Shown here: positions 46,900 to 60,400 of the stretch, piece after piece
Numbering within the stretch: the first letter of the stretch is position 1
Layout of the letters: each line of letters opens with the position of its first letter
Assembly: GCF_000471905.2 (NCBI RefSeq)
Contig: NW_006498445.1
Location: 500,161 to 564,160, forward strand
Source of the DNA: Amborella trichopoda
Lineage: Eukaryota > Streptophyta > Magnoliopsida > Amborellales > Amborellaceae
Reading direction: 5' to 3'
DNA length: 64,000 nt
Translations under genes and position numbers: made by a program
The notes under the pieces: model-generated
What the model was told of the DNA's origin: nothing
Seen by the model: the letters and a program-made list of their open reading frames with translations, nothing else
Database searches by the model: none

Positions 46900-47860
46900 C
46901 ACGATTTAGAGAGAGAAAAAGATAGAATTTCAAGTTATTCTTCTTTAAGGAAGAGAGAGAGGGGGAGAAAAATTTAGAACGTGATATTGTGAGAGACTGA
47001 GGGCTTTTTAGCAGGGGCAGTAGCTAGAGAGAGAGAGAGAGAGGAGAGAGAAGTGTGGCAGTGTTATGCGAGGAGAGAAGTAAACTTCAGCTATTGACAT
47101 TGTGGAGAGAGAGAGAGAGAGAGGTAGGTGTTTTTTTGTGCGATCAATGAAAGGATAGAGAGAGAGCATGCATTTTGGAGTTGCTTGAGAAGAGAGAGAG
47201 CATGCGATTTGGAGTGGTTGAAAAGAGAGGGAAGCGCACCCGATTTGGAGGGGTTTGAAGAGACAGAAGGGGTTTAGAAGAGGTTTGGGGAGAAACCCAA
47301 ATGATTAGCGACCGTATGAATCGTGTAACACAAGGGAAATGCCACGCGCGCCGGACGCCATCTTTTTCCTAGAGAGAGAGAGAGAGAGAGAGAGCGTATT
47401 TTGGACGTAATTTTTATTCCATATCTAACGAAAAACATTTCAAGCTTCGCTGAAATTATCCTCGGAATTGTGTTATTTATTAACACAAAATAAAGAGTTG
47501 CGTCAATTCCTAGTGTATAACTCAATTTCTCTCTCTCTCTCTAACAAAGTCTCAGGCTCTAGAAGGCACCTCTCTGGTTTCCCTTGTACGGTAACACAAT
47601 CTCTCTCTCTATAATACAAACTTTCTCTCTCTAGAAGGCACCTCTCTGGTTTCCCTTGTACAGTAACACAATCTCTTTATCTCTCTACAGTACAAACTCT
47701 CTCTCTCTAGAAGGCACCTCTCTGGTTTCCCTTGTAGAGTAAAACACATTCTCTCTCTAAAATGCTCCTCTCTGGTTTCCCTTGTAGAGTAACGTAGTCT
47801 CTCTCTGGTTTTCCCGCAAGTCTAACTCTCTCTCTTATCCCTCAGAGCCATCTTAGAAGC
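46900..47860 (+). promoter_or_regulatory. Promoter/5' UTR region of the Mei2-like gene, GA- then CT-rich
   Basis: GA microsatellites on the plus strand (47020-47050, 47104-47124, 47370-47394) are followed by CT microsatellites (from about 47528 to 47840) up to the start codon. GA/CT repeats of this kind bind plant BPC/GAGA-binding factors and are common in promoters and 5' UTRs of developmental genes (family knowledge). A CT-rich tract ending TTATCCCTCAG at 47845 could also be a splice acceptor of a 5' UTR intron. I see no clear TATA box. Confidence 0.45.
47559..47815 (+). repeat. ~72-bp tandem repeat in the 5' UTR region, about 4 copies
   Basis: Units beginning AGAAGGCACCTCTCTGGTTT at 47561, 47633 and 47709, and a shortened one near 47761, each followed by CCCTTGTAGAGTAAC and a CT run. 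Copies are almost identical over the 30-bp core. Confidence 0.75.
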
Positions 47861-48477
47861 ATGCTGAACCCCTATGCTCCGGAATTCGTTTCTTCTTGTG
47901 CATATCACTCTCTCTCTCCACACCCTCCTCCACACACTCTCTCTCTACAGCCTCCTCCACACTTTCTCTCACTAAACCCGCATCCATACTCTCTCTCTCT
48001 ACAACCCCCTCCTCCCATGCTTCCCTTCTATGATTATCACCCCTCTCTCACCCTGCAACCCCACCCACAACAAGACTGCAATCAATTCTCTCTACCCGAA
48101 AACCCCACCACCTTCTACTCTCCTTTTCCTCGTCATGCTCTTCCACATTGTTACTACGACGATTTTCTCTCTCGACAAAGTCAGCCATCTGTTTATTCTG
48201 ATTTCGTCTCTCATATACCTGCAACTCCTCTCTCCTTTCCTTTTCATGAGCGAAGCCCGCTCGTGGTGGATGCTCCACCGAGAAAAGCTCGGGTTTCAGG
48301 GAGCTCGAAGCCCAGAAATGTTGGTCTAGTGAGAGAAAGTCGTAGAGAGAGAAATGGGTTATGGAGGCCCAAGGAGAAGAGCGCTGAAAATGGATCTGAC
48401 CCGATTCTTATTGTGGAAGAGCTTTCGGATGCTCAGAGTACTACTGTTATGATAAAGAATATACCCAACAAACTCAG
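47861..48477 (+). CDS. Exon 1 of the Mei2-like gene
   Basis: 205 codons plus 2 nt: PAM2-like motif, Pro-rich linker, basic stretch ([13 protein letters not shown]) and the first beta strand of the [15 protein letters not shown]. The donor is CTCAG|GTTTCT at 48478. Confidence 0.85.
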
Positions 48478-51400
48478 GTTTCTGATTCATTTTACTTCTG
48501 TTTTTTTTTCTTTTTTGAATAATTTCTTAATTTTTTTCTTTTGAATAACTTCTTAATTTAACTACTGTTTTTCATTTAAATCACTCTATTCATTTCCTAT
48601 AAAAAGTTTAGTTTTTATGATTGTAAAAATTATGATAATTATTTATCCATTCTCTCTTATTTTTGCATGAGCATCATAAAATTCAGGTTTTATCTTTCAA
48701 TGTCGGGTTTTGCTTTTATTTCCTCTCTCTAAAGTTTTGTTACTTAAAAACTAAAAATTTGGTTCTCTTGCAGTCGAAAAATGTTGGTGGATCTGCTTGA
48801 AAATCTTTGTAAGGAAGAGAATGAGAAGGGTGGGATTTTATCAGAATTCGATTTCGTGTACTTGCCCATGGATTTTCGGTGAGTGTATATCTTCATCATG
48901 TTTTTGCTTCGTAGATTTTTTCAATGATGATGTTCACCTCTTCATTTTGTGTACATTTCCGATGTTAATGAGAAGAAACAACCCCCCTCTCTCTCTAGAT
49001 TTGGTCGATAATGAGTAATATGTTTATGGTCTCTAGGGGAGTTAATGACGATAGTGAGTTGCTTTTTTATTTCTCTCTCTCTTTAGATTTGGTCGATAAT
49101 GAGTAATCTTTTTAGGAAAAAGTTTATATAGAGCTGAGGCTCTAAGCAATCAAAGTAGAGAGCCCACCTCAAACATTTCACTAGAAGAGGTTGTTTGGAT
49201 GCCTAAATATCCTCAAATTGATGATCTCGACATCAAGATGCATGGACACCAGAGAAAAATGGATTTCAAGTTTTTGGATGTTTGAGACCGTCAATTTACA
49301 AGATTTTCAAGTTTTTATAGATCTTATCTGCTCGATCTACGGCTTTAAATTTTATAATTAAAGATAAAAATATATTTTATACCTATCACAAAGATTTGAA
49401 ACCACATTTCTGAACGCTATTTGAAGCTATCTTTACTTTGATTAATTAGAGCCTCCGCACCACTATACAAACCGCACCCATCTTTTAATAGTCTCTAGGG
49501 GAGTTAATGAAGATAGTGAGTTGTTTTTTATCTCTCTCTCTCTCTCTCTCTCTAGATTTGGTCCATAATGAGTAATCTTTTTATAGTCTCTTAAAGGAGT
49601 TAATGACGATAGTTTGCTTTTTAACTTCTCTCTCTCTCTCTCTCTCAGTTAATGACGATCGTGAGTTCCTCCTTAACTCTCTCTCTGTCTCTCTCTTAAC
49701 AACCTTAGGAAACCCAGAGAAACTCAACCCGTCATGTTTTTAAAATGGGAAACGGTGTTTGGTTGCAAGTGATGAAATAACAAATCTCCTCGAGCGGAAG
49801 CAACAGGAAAGAAAATAAAGTCTCTCAAAATTATTATGTTGAGTCTTAATGTTCCATTTTATGGTTTACTGTGGTCTCCATTGTTTTGCTGTCCAAGATA
49901 CCAAAATTTCGGATTTGGTTCGATGCATACTTTTGTTGAGTGTATAAGATATTGATGCAGTGTTGGGTAGACACTCCTACTAAGAGCCAAGGTGGATGCC
50001 TAGTAAGTGAGGTTTTTACCTTGGACATGGGTATTGCATAATGCATGTGCATGAGTTTATTTTGCTTTGGAAATCTGTGTATGTAAAATAGTAGTATTGC
50101 ATTTATTTTGCATTGGAATATATGTTGCATGGGTAAGTTTTCCATGTAGTTAATTGTTTTGCACAGTTATTGTTTCAAGAGTTCCAAAATTAAGTTTTGG
50201 AAGAATTTATAGGGAATTGAGTTTATAAAAAGGGCTATACAATGGCTGTAAAGAAGGATGATGAATTTTGAATGAAAAAGAAAAAAAATTCAAGCATTTT
50301 CTTGCTGCCTTTTGGAGTTGAGAGAGTCGTACATTGGAGTTGAGTGATTCCTCCTTCCCAACATGAATGACTTCGCCCTACCATGTAAGTTGAGTGATTC
50401 CTGGCCATATCTCCCGTCAAGTTTGTATCATAGCAGGTTCGTTTTGAGCACCCTAGACATTGCAGTTGTGTGCAATGGTAGTTACTATCAATCTTTGACA
50501 TCTATCCTGATCAAGATTTGAGCTTGGTAGAAGAATCAATTTATGATGAAGTTGGTGGTCCTACCTTTTATGAAAAGAAAGAAGAGAGTCCTATCTTCAT
50601 TGAAGGATAGTGTATTGAGCAGGAAGATGATGATGGAGATGGAGATTATAACGGTGAAGATGGTGGTGATTATACTAGGCTATTGCTTTGTTTTTAGTAG
50701 AGAGCCCCAAGAACACCTCACCAAGTTCTAATGGAAAGAGGTCATGGTTGTAATGCACGTTTCCTCTTTACCCATTATAAAGTTTGTAAGCAAGTTATCT
50801 CAGGTATGGACATGGACAATAATGTCATGCCTCATCATCAGAGCCTTTTCCCAATATTATGCATATATGCACATATACAAATGTAACAATTTTCCATGTG
50901 GACAAAACATTATGGATAAATTTTTTGTAAGAGATGCAGTAATTTGGACATGAATTGGGTCTTGTCATAATTGTGGAAAAGTGCATATTCCTCGATGACG
51001 ACTTACATGCAAATCTAGCACAATTGTTGATGGTAGTTAAGTATTGCTCATATGTTGGCGTGCAAATTGGTATGCTTATAGCATTTCTATCATACATGGC
51101 CTTGAACATCAGAGATTAGAACCAGCGGCAATCTATGGTCAATATGGGTTATCTCTTGAATGGTATGGTGCACTAGAATGGGCTTTTCCCTATTTGGACA
51201 AAGAAGCATGCTCTTGATAGAGGCGAAGTAGTAAATTGTGTACTGAGGCAGATTGAAGTCTCTTATTGGGAAAGTTATTTTTCCTTAATGAATTTCCCAT
51301 GTTATATTTGCCAAGATTGGTATGAAGTAGTTTCATGGAAGTGACGAATATTTTGCTGAGAGGTTGTTATGTGTTTGGTCTTTTATTTGTTCCAAAACAG

Positions 51401-54400
51401 GTGATTGTGTTTTTTGTTGAAGACAATTGCTTGGAACTGTGCATTCACAAACTCATGGTGTATAATGCCAATAAAATCAGAGGATTGGTATCAACTTCAT
51501 CTTAATCCACTTGATAACATAGGACGATTTTTCATCAACAAGGTGAGTATGATGCATGCGTAAGAGATAAAGAGTTCCAAAGGTAGGTTTTGGTCTTCTA
51601 AAGGAAGGTTTGGGTCTTCCAAAGGTAGTTTTGCATGTTAGTTTTGTATGTTAGTTCCAAAACCTCCCCTTGGAACTCTTGAAACATCAATAACCATGTC
51701 CAAGGTAACAACCATACTGGCTAGGAGTCCACCTTGGCACTTTCTAGGAGCGTTGGCCCAATGCTGCATCATTCCCCCCTCTTGAAAATAACTCAAACTC
51801 GAGTTCATTGTGAGGCCTTTCCAAAGTTGCTTCAACTCTTCTTTAAGGGGGCAGTCTACTTGCGCTTGCATCAGATAATCATGTTGGAACTAACACCCAA
51901 TTTGAAGAAACTATAAAACATGCTCGAGATCATTCATCTTGAATGGAAGGATACTGATTTTTGGGGAAGAGCATTTAGCAATAATAAGGCAAATGTTCAG
52001 AATAACTGAAATATCACAAAAGATTTAAAATGAGACTTCTAGGGTTTCTTCTTTTGATAATATGTATTGTAAGCCATGGAAAAAAGTATGATGGGCATCC
52101 ATCTATGATGGAGATGAACAGTGTAGATCAGTGTTTGCCAACTTGTGCAAGTTGCCTCATACGGGCCCGTGTCACCTGGGCTTGTCAAGTTGTTGAGCCC
52201 TGAATTCCCCTCGAACTCGGGTGGTATATATAATGTATTTATACTTAATGATTTTTGATAGACTAAATCAATTGTAATTGATCAATAATTAATTTTGTAT
52301 ATATTTTTTATGTTTTATTATTAATTCATTTATAACCTTATTTTTATGATTTTTATCTTTTCTTTTCTTTTTTCTCCATTCTTATTGAATTTTCAGATTA
52401 TTCCAAATTATTTCGGTTCCTTCAGGCTCTTTAAGGGGTTGTTTGAGGACTCTGGTGAGTTGTCTTGGATTGCCAAGTCACTTGGACTGCCCATGGCCCT
52501 AATTCTGCTGTTGAGTTGCATTTTTGAACACTGATGTAGACATAATAGTATACAATTTTTGACGTTATCATAGGAATGATTATCTCATCAAAGCTGTGAG
52601 GTTGCATGCCTTTGATGACAAGACATAGTTTATGCCAACCAAGAGAGTTATATACCTTAAATTACCATAGAAAACTGGTTTTTAGCCTTGCTATTCTTTA
52701 TCATCAGGAAGTGGTAGACTATTTCGGGTGTGAACATGCTCAACGTAAATGAGCTCTTCTTGCATGGATTCTTGCTAAAATGGGTTATGAAAAGCTTATA
52801 ATTTCCTCAAGTGAATCCAAGTGTGCCTGGACCCTTTTTCTGATTTTTATATGAGAATGATATTTGACTGAAAATTGAAAATAAAGTTTTTTTGCAGAAA
52901 GCTTTTAAGAGGAGTTGAGTAAAAAGTCAAGCATATTAACATATTTTCATATTTGTATAACACCAAGGTGGTGACTAGACTCTGGCTTGGAAATCAATAA
53001 TACAAGTGAGTAGTTGCTATGTTGGGTTTGAAAGCTAACAATTAAGGATTTTAAAGAACATATCAATAAACCAAAACTAACTACTAGATAAAGAAGAGCA
53101 AAGAATGTACCTATGTTGGGCCAATGGTCTGACATTCGAAGTGAAAGGAGACCAGATCAGAGGCTCAATAGTCAATCACTGACTTCAAATCTAAGGAACC
53201 TTCTTCAGGTTTTAGTGAGCTTTGATCTCGATTGCTTGATGATGTTCTAAGTTGTTAAGATGCGAGATGTTTCCTGCTTTCAGTTCAAGTTGTGACCGCT
53301 CTCGCTCGCCACTCTCCCCTTATAAATCCACATTGCCAGGTGGGTGGACACTCGATTCCACACTAATATGAATCATGATTCCAAATATGTCAGAAACTTG
53401 ACTCCCAAGAGGTAGGAATCTCGACCCTATATATGAAGGAATCTTGATTCTATATGGGTTGATTCGAAATAGATCAGAAACTCGATTCCAAAGAGGTCTG
53501 AATCTCGATTCTATATATGTAGGGATCTTGATTCCATTTTGGTCGGATCTTGATTCCTATAAAGTAAGGATCTCATTTCTTGTACGGATGTCGATTAAGA
53601 AAACAAGAATCATCTAGCCATCCACGATTCTACGATCCCGATTCCTAAAATGATTTGGAATCTCAGAGGTTTCGAACAACTACATATGGAACAAAAATGT
53701 ATGCTCAAATTCTTGGTTTTTTGATGGCACTTTCCGTTAGCCATATTAGACAATGGATTTAGTTGGGTTCGAAAGTGCTTGTTGGTTCTATCATAGAATT
53801 TGAGGTCCACTTGGGACCTACCATAGTTGTTGTGCCTCTACCTATGACATTCACCATGTGATCTCATGGGTTGCTTCTCATATATTTAGAGAGGTTTTTA
53901 GTTTTTGTTTAAACTGCCTCTCATTGGGAGATAGACTCAAATTGCCTCAACATTTCGAGGAAGACAACTGGGGAGAAGTGAATAAGCGGATATTTCGTGA
54001 TGGTATTGTTGCCAGACACTGGTTCCATTATGATAGGTCATACTAACTTATTTGGGATAATATTGAGGTTTATGTCACCATTGGGCTTTGTCGTACTCGA
54101 GGCACCCTTTTTTTCTAATAAAGTTCTAATAGATTTACCAAAAAAATAAAGTAGTGTAGGAGCATGAACTGATCCAGAAAAAAAGTAGGCTAGAACAGTC
54201 CAAATGTAAAATGTTGCACAGAAGGCTAGTTGTGGGATCATTGTTATGTTAACATTTTTTGAGAAAGGCATAAAAAGGATGGGTTAATAGTTTTGAGAGT
54301 GAAATGTTGGCATATGAGTAAGGAAGGAAGAATGCAACACAACCAAAAATATCAAGATGGTTTTAGGCTTCCCTAAATCAGTTAACACAAAGGTGATTAG

Positions 54401-57400
54401 CTTGCTATACACCATCAACGAAGCACCATTACAGGGGGAACTGCATGTTTTAATGGGAATGACTGGTTGGAAGGTTTTTGGCCCAAAACACAAGTGACAG
54501 GCATATGAATATCATCTATAATATGGTGGTCTTAAAAACCATGTATTAGTTGCATTTAGAATCGTGATGTCCATGTACGTTTGAAGTCACCAAGACGTGC
54601 ATTTATTAATTATTTTGATTCTGAAAGTATCCAAGAATCATGCATATCTTATAAAATCAATAAAATAAGGGAAATTTACATGCATATCGCTCTATACTTC
54701 CCTTATTTAGAATCTCCCAAAAGATTTTTGTTACTATGTTCATACCCATTTTTTTTTTGGAAAATTTTAAAATGAGCAAATTGCCCATATTTCAGGTCTT
54801 CAAGATCTGAAAATAAATATTGTAGGAATAAGTAATATTTTAAAATTCAAGATCTTGAAAATCCCAAATTAAAACTGGATGACACTTTCCTAGTACACCA
54901 TAGCACATTCTAAAACATAGTCCACATCTAGTATGTAGTCTAGCTTGGAATATTCCCTGAATATGCTATAAATCTAGAAAATCCCATTCTAGGAAGCTAA
55001 ATATGGAAGTAGGACTATTTAGCTTGGGCAAGTGTATACCAATCACAATTTTTCTCTTTTCTTTACTTTCACCACCCGGATTACTCAAAAATGTCCAAAT
55101 ACATTATGAGAAACATTAAACAAAAACACAAAGAATCCCAAAGACTCTTACTTACTGCCATTTTAACAACTCTTGATTGCATAAACAAAATTGTGTAAAC
55201 TTGATCTTTGGAGCATGAAACACAAATCGCATAAACAAAAAATAAATTGCCAGAAGATTACCTCAACTGGACTTTGCACACCCCACTCCGGGTCTCCTCC
55301 TCTATAGGAAGCCTCAAGCTATCAACACCTTCAAATCAGATAGCAATAGTGGAACAATCACAAGATTAGGCCTCAATGCCTAATCATGGTATACTAGGTC
55401 TCAATACCTAGTATTGTAAGCTAGGTCTCAATAACTAGTATGGAAGGCTAGGTCTCAATACCTAGTATAGTAAGCTAGGTCTCGATACCTAGTATGATAC
55501 CCTTGGTCACTATGATTGGGGCATGCCCCCTATTTCTCTTACTAAATTTCCTAATGGAGGCAAGGGACAGATGGGAGAGGGTGGCGTGCCATCTTGTGAG
55601 GGGGTGAGAGAGAGCTCAAGGTGCAGACAATTAGGACCCCATGGTGCCTATTTATAGATTTTCTCTAAGGTTGGGGTTTCCTAGGGTTAACCATCCTTAT
55701 GGAGGGAAGATCCAGACCATTGATCAAAGGAAACCTGTGGGTTGAGAGATTTCAGCGATACAATCCTTAGATCAATCATCGTGATTAAAAGGAAGGTGCT
55801 AGAACCTTATCCTTCAACTTCCTTAATCTAATCCCCATCAAATAAATAAAATATGGAAAACATAATAGTACTTGCCTTTCTTTTTCATAATTTTCTTACA
55901 CATGCTTTTAATTAAAAATCATATCTCTTAATGTTCATAACCTTCATGTTATTTCATCTTAATTGAATGCCTTGATTGACAAGGTTAACAAAATAGGAAA
56001 AAAAAATATGTGGGGGTGTGCCTCTCATGGGACCTCTAGTGGGCCCCACAGACCACCCACAAGTTTTAATTTAGTGGGGCCTATGAAGTGTAATGGGCCC
56101 CCATATGTAATAATAATTTTGAAATAATAAAAATGATTTTTAGAAAAGGACTATTATTTAATTTTTCTCTCTGAATATTAAAATACTGAAAATTCAGTTT
56201 TCTCTCTATTTATAAATCCATATTGAGAAAATAAAATATCCAAAGACTTCTAAAAATTCAAACTATCAATCTAAAAATCATTTAAGATCAAATAATTAAT
56301 TCTAAAATATTTTGAAGGGATTCAGATCCAACTAGGTCAAGGAATTATTAATTTGTTGAAGCACTTCATTTTCTACTGAGGATTATAATCCACACTTATT
56401 TTTTCAAACTGACCCAGTAGTTCGTATGACCCACAGACCATCGCAAGGGTTCATGATTGAACTACCAAAGTCAGCCAATTGGTTAGGGTACACAATCTCA
56501 GTCTATGGATTACAGGTTCTCCCTTAGGAACCAGTCCAATGTCACATAGACTTTGTGCAACTACAACTCTATGGTGCATAGGGCTCATCTCTCGCATATG
56601 TACTCATGTCACCTCCAATGGTAGTTTTCTTTCCCAACACAGCTATTATATGTACATGCTGCGTGATGGTTCAAGATGAGGCTTTGGCTCTCGCCCTTAC
56701 AAGCCTACCATCACCCACAAGGGTTACACAATCCATTGGCTCATTATCTTGAGCAACTCAGACCTCATCAAGGGATAACCTTGTTAACCCTTATTGGTTG
56801 TGCTATATGCTTAGGTATTTAGGGTTTTGTAACTTGACTGGCCTAGCTCGTTAAGCTCAGTCTAAGTCTTGGCAAGCTTCATTTGCCAGTTTCGAGCCCG
56901 TTGGACCATACTCCCAATAGAGTTTATTGTTCCACTATAGAAAATGTTGATTACATGCTCTCAGAAGACCTTTAATGGCCACAAATGCCCAACAAAATAT
57001 TCCTTTAGAAATCCTAAATATCAACCTTAAGAAATCCCATTACTCAAAATATATCGGTTCCTATGCAAATTGAGAAAATATTGCATTATTTGTCAAATCA
57101 AGATTTTCTGATCAAAATTGGCAAGTAAGCATTATCATAATCATAATCTCGAAAAAATTCCACAAAACTCGGAACTAAAGGGTGACCAATGCTGTAGTGT
57201 GGTTCAAGATATGGTAATTTAGCATCATAGGGTGTGGTGTAGTTCATGTCAACTTTTGATTCGTTAGAGACAACTTCCTTCTTGTTCTGTGGTGGTTTTG
57301 TTTAGAAATAGATTTTTTTATGTCCTTTTTCCCCTAGCTTAAGCACGAACCCTAATCTGAGATCCAAACTCTAACCCCAGCTTTAAGCCGTAAAAACCCT

Positions 57401-60400
57401 AGATCTAGGTGCCCTAATCTAGCAAATTCAGACATTACAATAAATCATTTTTAGTCATTCAAAAGTTCTAGAGGTAAAATTTCTAGGCAAAAAAGAAGAA
57501 AAAACCTAAACCGGTGTTGTCGCAAATTTGAGAGGAATAGGTCTTTTGAGAGGAACCACCTCTCACGACTCTTTAAATATACAGTTTGGACACGTTCTCA
57601 GACGGATCGATTTGATTAGTCTGGTCTGTCTCATAATGTGTGGAAATAGTTCGTTATGGAAAGAAACTTATTGTCTGCTAGTCAAACAACTGGTTTTCTT
57701 CCTTGCCTTGATTATTTGGGTATTTCAGCCCCGAAAGTCTGAAAATTGGGCTGAAATTTCACATATTTATAATATTTAATTTCAAATTTTCAAGATTTGA
57801 AGTTTTAGAGTATAACTTAATTTCTGTTATGTTTCTTTTTGGATATTGAAGATGTTAAAAATGGGCAATTATGGCCATTTAGAAAAAAATTGTGAAAAAT
57901 GGGTATGAATGTAATAAGTGAAAAATTTAGGTGAATTTTAGGAGATATGTGTATAAATTTCTCAAAATATAATACTCATCCTGTTTTAAAAATTGAGCTC
58001 ATTTATGCTCTAATAGGGCTTTGGACATGTTAGAATTTCATTATTTTTTTATTGTGATTTTACATAAGTATCTGACATGGATACAGACCCATTTCGAAAT
58101 ATCCATTTATCAATACCTAACATAAATCATTTGATCATATTTTAAAATCATATTTCAGAAGTGGCTGTTAAGACTTACACATGGTTTTTAAATCATATTA
58201 AAGTGAATAAGATAGCTTGATTTTTAAGTGGCTTCAAAAGTCATGCACAAGTATTCTTAGCTTCTGATTTCTGATTTGAAGTGGCTTGAAGAATGCATAT
58301 CGTCTAGAATCATGATTCTAATTTATTCTTGAAGAATTACGTGTTACATAATGGGTGAGTTTTATATAAGGGGACCTCCTTGCACTGTAGAAGTAAGGTG
58401 CACCTATAAATTTTCTCTAGAGATGTTGTGGTGTCGGATTTCTTATGATGGCTTGAAAATGTATTTTAATTCCTACTAATGAAATTTAAAATTGTAAAAA
58501 TACTATAGATCGAACAGATTTATAAACACTTGAAAATCTCTAGATAACTTGTCACAAGATGCACACTATTTTTGGGATTTTCTTCTAGAGTTTTTTTGAG
58601 CTGCACCTTACTTCAATTGTTTAAGGTTACACCTTATATAAACTTTTTCCTTTCAGTAACTTCTGGAACGTTGCTAGAGTCAGTTCTAGAACATGCAAAT
58701 AAGAATCGTGTGTTAGTGGGTCCGTGGAATATGGCAAAATGTCCACTGGACCTCTTAGGGTGTTTGGTGACTTCATATTGGATATCCATAGACAAAGATT
58801 CCAACTTACACATAGATTTCCTTGGAGCTATGAATTCTCCATGGTAGCTACTTATATTATATGCTGATGCTGAATTGTACCTGTGTGATTCTTATTGGTT
58901 TGCTCATGACCTGGGATGTGGATAAATTTATGGAATTAGGCTTCCTCCATACATAGTGATACTAGACCCATTATATAGAATTAGGAAAATGAGTTCTTTC
59001 AATTGAGGACTAGATCCGGTTTATGTAAATCTATTGAATTTTGTTATCTTCTCTGTTCCCCTTAGTTTTGTGAGAACATTTTGCCCAAGTCTCTCTCTCT
59101 CTCTTTCTGCGTGTGTTGGTTAGGGTCTGTTTTAGTGATACTTAGGTATTTGCATCTGAAAGTTGCATACCAGAAAAAAAGGGGAAAAAAAGGAAGTGAG
59201 TCCTCTATCTATGAGTGAGAGGAACATTGTACTCCTCTTAGCTTGGGGTGGTTACTCTTTTTCACCAATTGTATAATCTGTGATTTTCCTTTTAAGACCT
59301 CACTAACTAGATAAATAGTACACTTTATAGGCCTAGAGAATTTAGATCACAGAAATAAACTGCTCATCATGGGAATTTTTAATGGATATTTGGGGTAGTG
59401 CAGGAGCAAGTGCAATTTAGGTTATGCCTTTGTCAACTTTACAACAACGAGAGGAATGAAGGCTCTCTGCTCCAAATTACATGGATGTCATTGGCAAATG
59501 TTGTCCTCCAAAAAGATTTGCCGAGTCGCCTATGCCCGCCTTCAAGTAAAACTCCTTCCAATGCTTTTCTTTTTAGACAAGGTGACATATATCTTTTTCA
59601 TTCATTATAGAAGTCGTCAATCTGGGATCTCTTATTCTAATTTTGGTTACATGAAAACATACCTGTACTACTTCGTATATTATTTGTATATGAGATTTAG
59701 TCCGATCAAAGTACCCTATATTGTTTGTATATGAGATTTAGTCCGATCAAAGTACCCTATATTGTTTGTATATGAGATTTAGTCCAATCAACTGATTTCA
59801 TTGATGTGCAGTGGAGATGGACTTTCCCTCATTGTCATTGATGTGCAGTGGAGATGGACACTCCCTCGTTGTCATTGATGTGCAGTGGAGATGGACTTTC
59901 CTTCTCCATTATCCGCCAATTGGAGGAACGTTGATCTCCGCTATCTGTCAATGTGAGCAGACAGTGGAGTCTGCGTGCAGTTATACAAACACTTCACTAC
60001 GTGTTTACAAATTAGCCGAGCCCTTTGATCACTACTTATGAATATTATCACTAGGAGAAGTATACAATAATCCTCATAATCACAGGAAGGACCATTACAA
60101 TTTAATTAATGATTGGATGGTATTAAATACAGAGTGGAGTGTGCTAGAACGTTGCATCACTTCCAACATGGGGCACCAAAGTCTGTCCACTATCCATCCA
60201 TTGAATGGACATTGATGAAGCTTACGACCATAAATTTCTTGCTCTGAGGATTTTTAGTGTTGTACCCCCATACCTGTTAAACACACACAAACTCTCCCTC
60301 TCTCTCTCTTTCTCACACACACATACACCTGAGTAGAATAAATGGTTTTACTGATTCTAGGATGTGTTTTAGGGGAAGAATGCCTTGGTGGAGCATTTTA

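Larger units (their letters stand above)
48879..59403 (+). other. Intron 2 of the Mei2-like gene, 10.5 kb, repeat-invaded
   Basis: GT at 48879, AG at 59402. It interrupts the RRM just before RNP1. It holds a roughly 90-bp minisatellite with CT runs (48989-49695), a MITE (49115-49479), a palindromic tandem repeat inside an LTR-like fragment (about 55080-56650) and another MITE (58353-58650). Between 49700 and 55080 and between 56650 and 58350 there is AT-rich, non-coding sequence. The only coding-like traces are a broken acidic frame near 50510-50730 ([10 protein letters not shown]...EEESPIF type, reminiscent of a Ty3-gypsy gag-pol linker) and an unassigned 62-codon frame at 53858-54046. Confidence 0.75.
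59546..60372 (+). other. Intron 3 of the Mei2-like gene with two minisatellites
   Basis: 827 bp, GT..AG. It contains a 41-bp repeat and then a 37-bp repeat, listed separately, and a CT/CA microsatellite at 60290-60330. Confidence 0.8.

Noticed and set aside
48030..48329. 99-codon frame and a 76-codon minus frame over exon 1
   Set aside because: They are shadows of the Mei2-like exon in other frames; exon 1 has the conserved protein motifs.
57528..57779. 83-codon frame with hydrophobic stretch in intron 2
   Set aside because: No conserved motif, no splice context, and surrounded by AT-rich intron sequence.
59456..59734. 92-codon frame starting [13 protein letters not shown] as a separate gene
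   Set aside because: Its first part is exon 3 of the Mei2-like gene; after the donor at 59546 it reads into intron sequence and the minisatellite.
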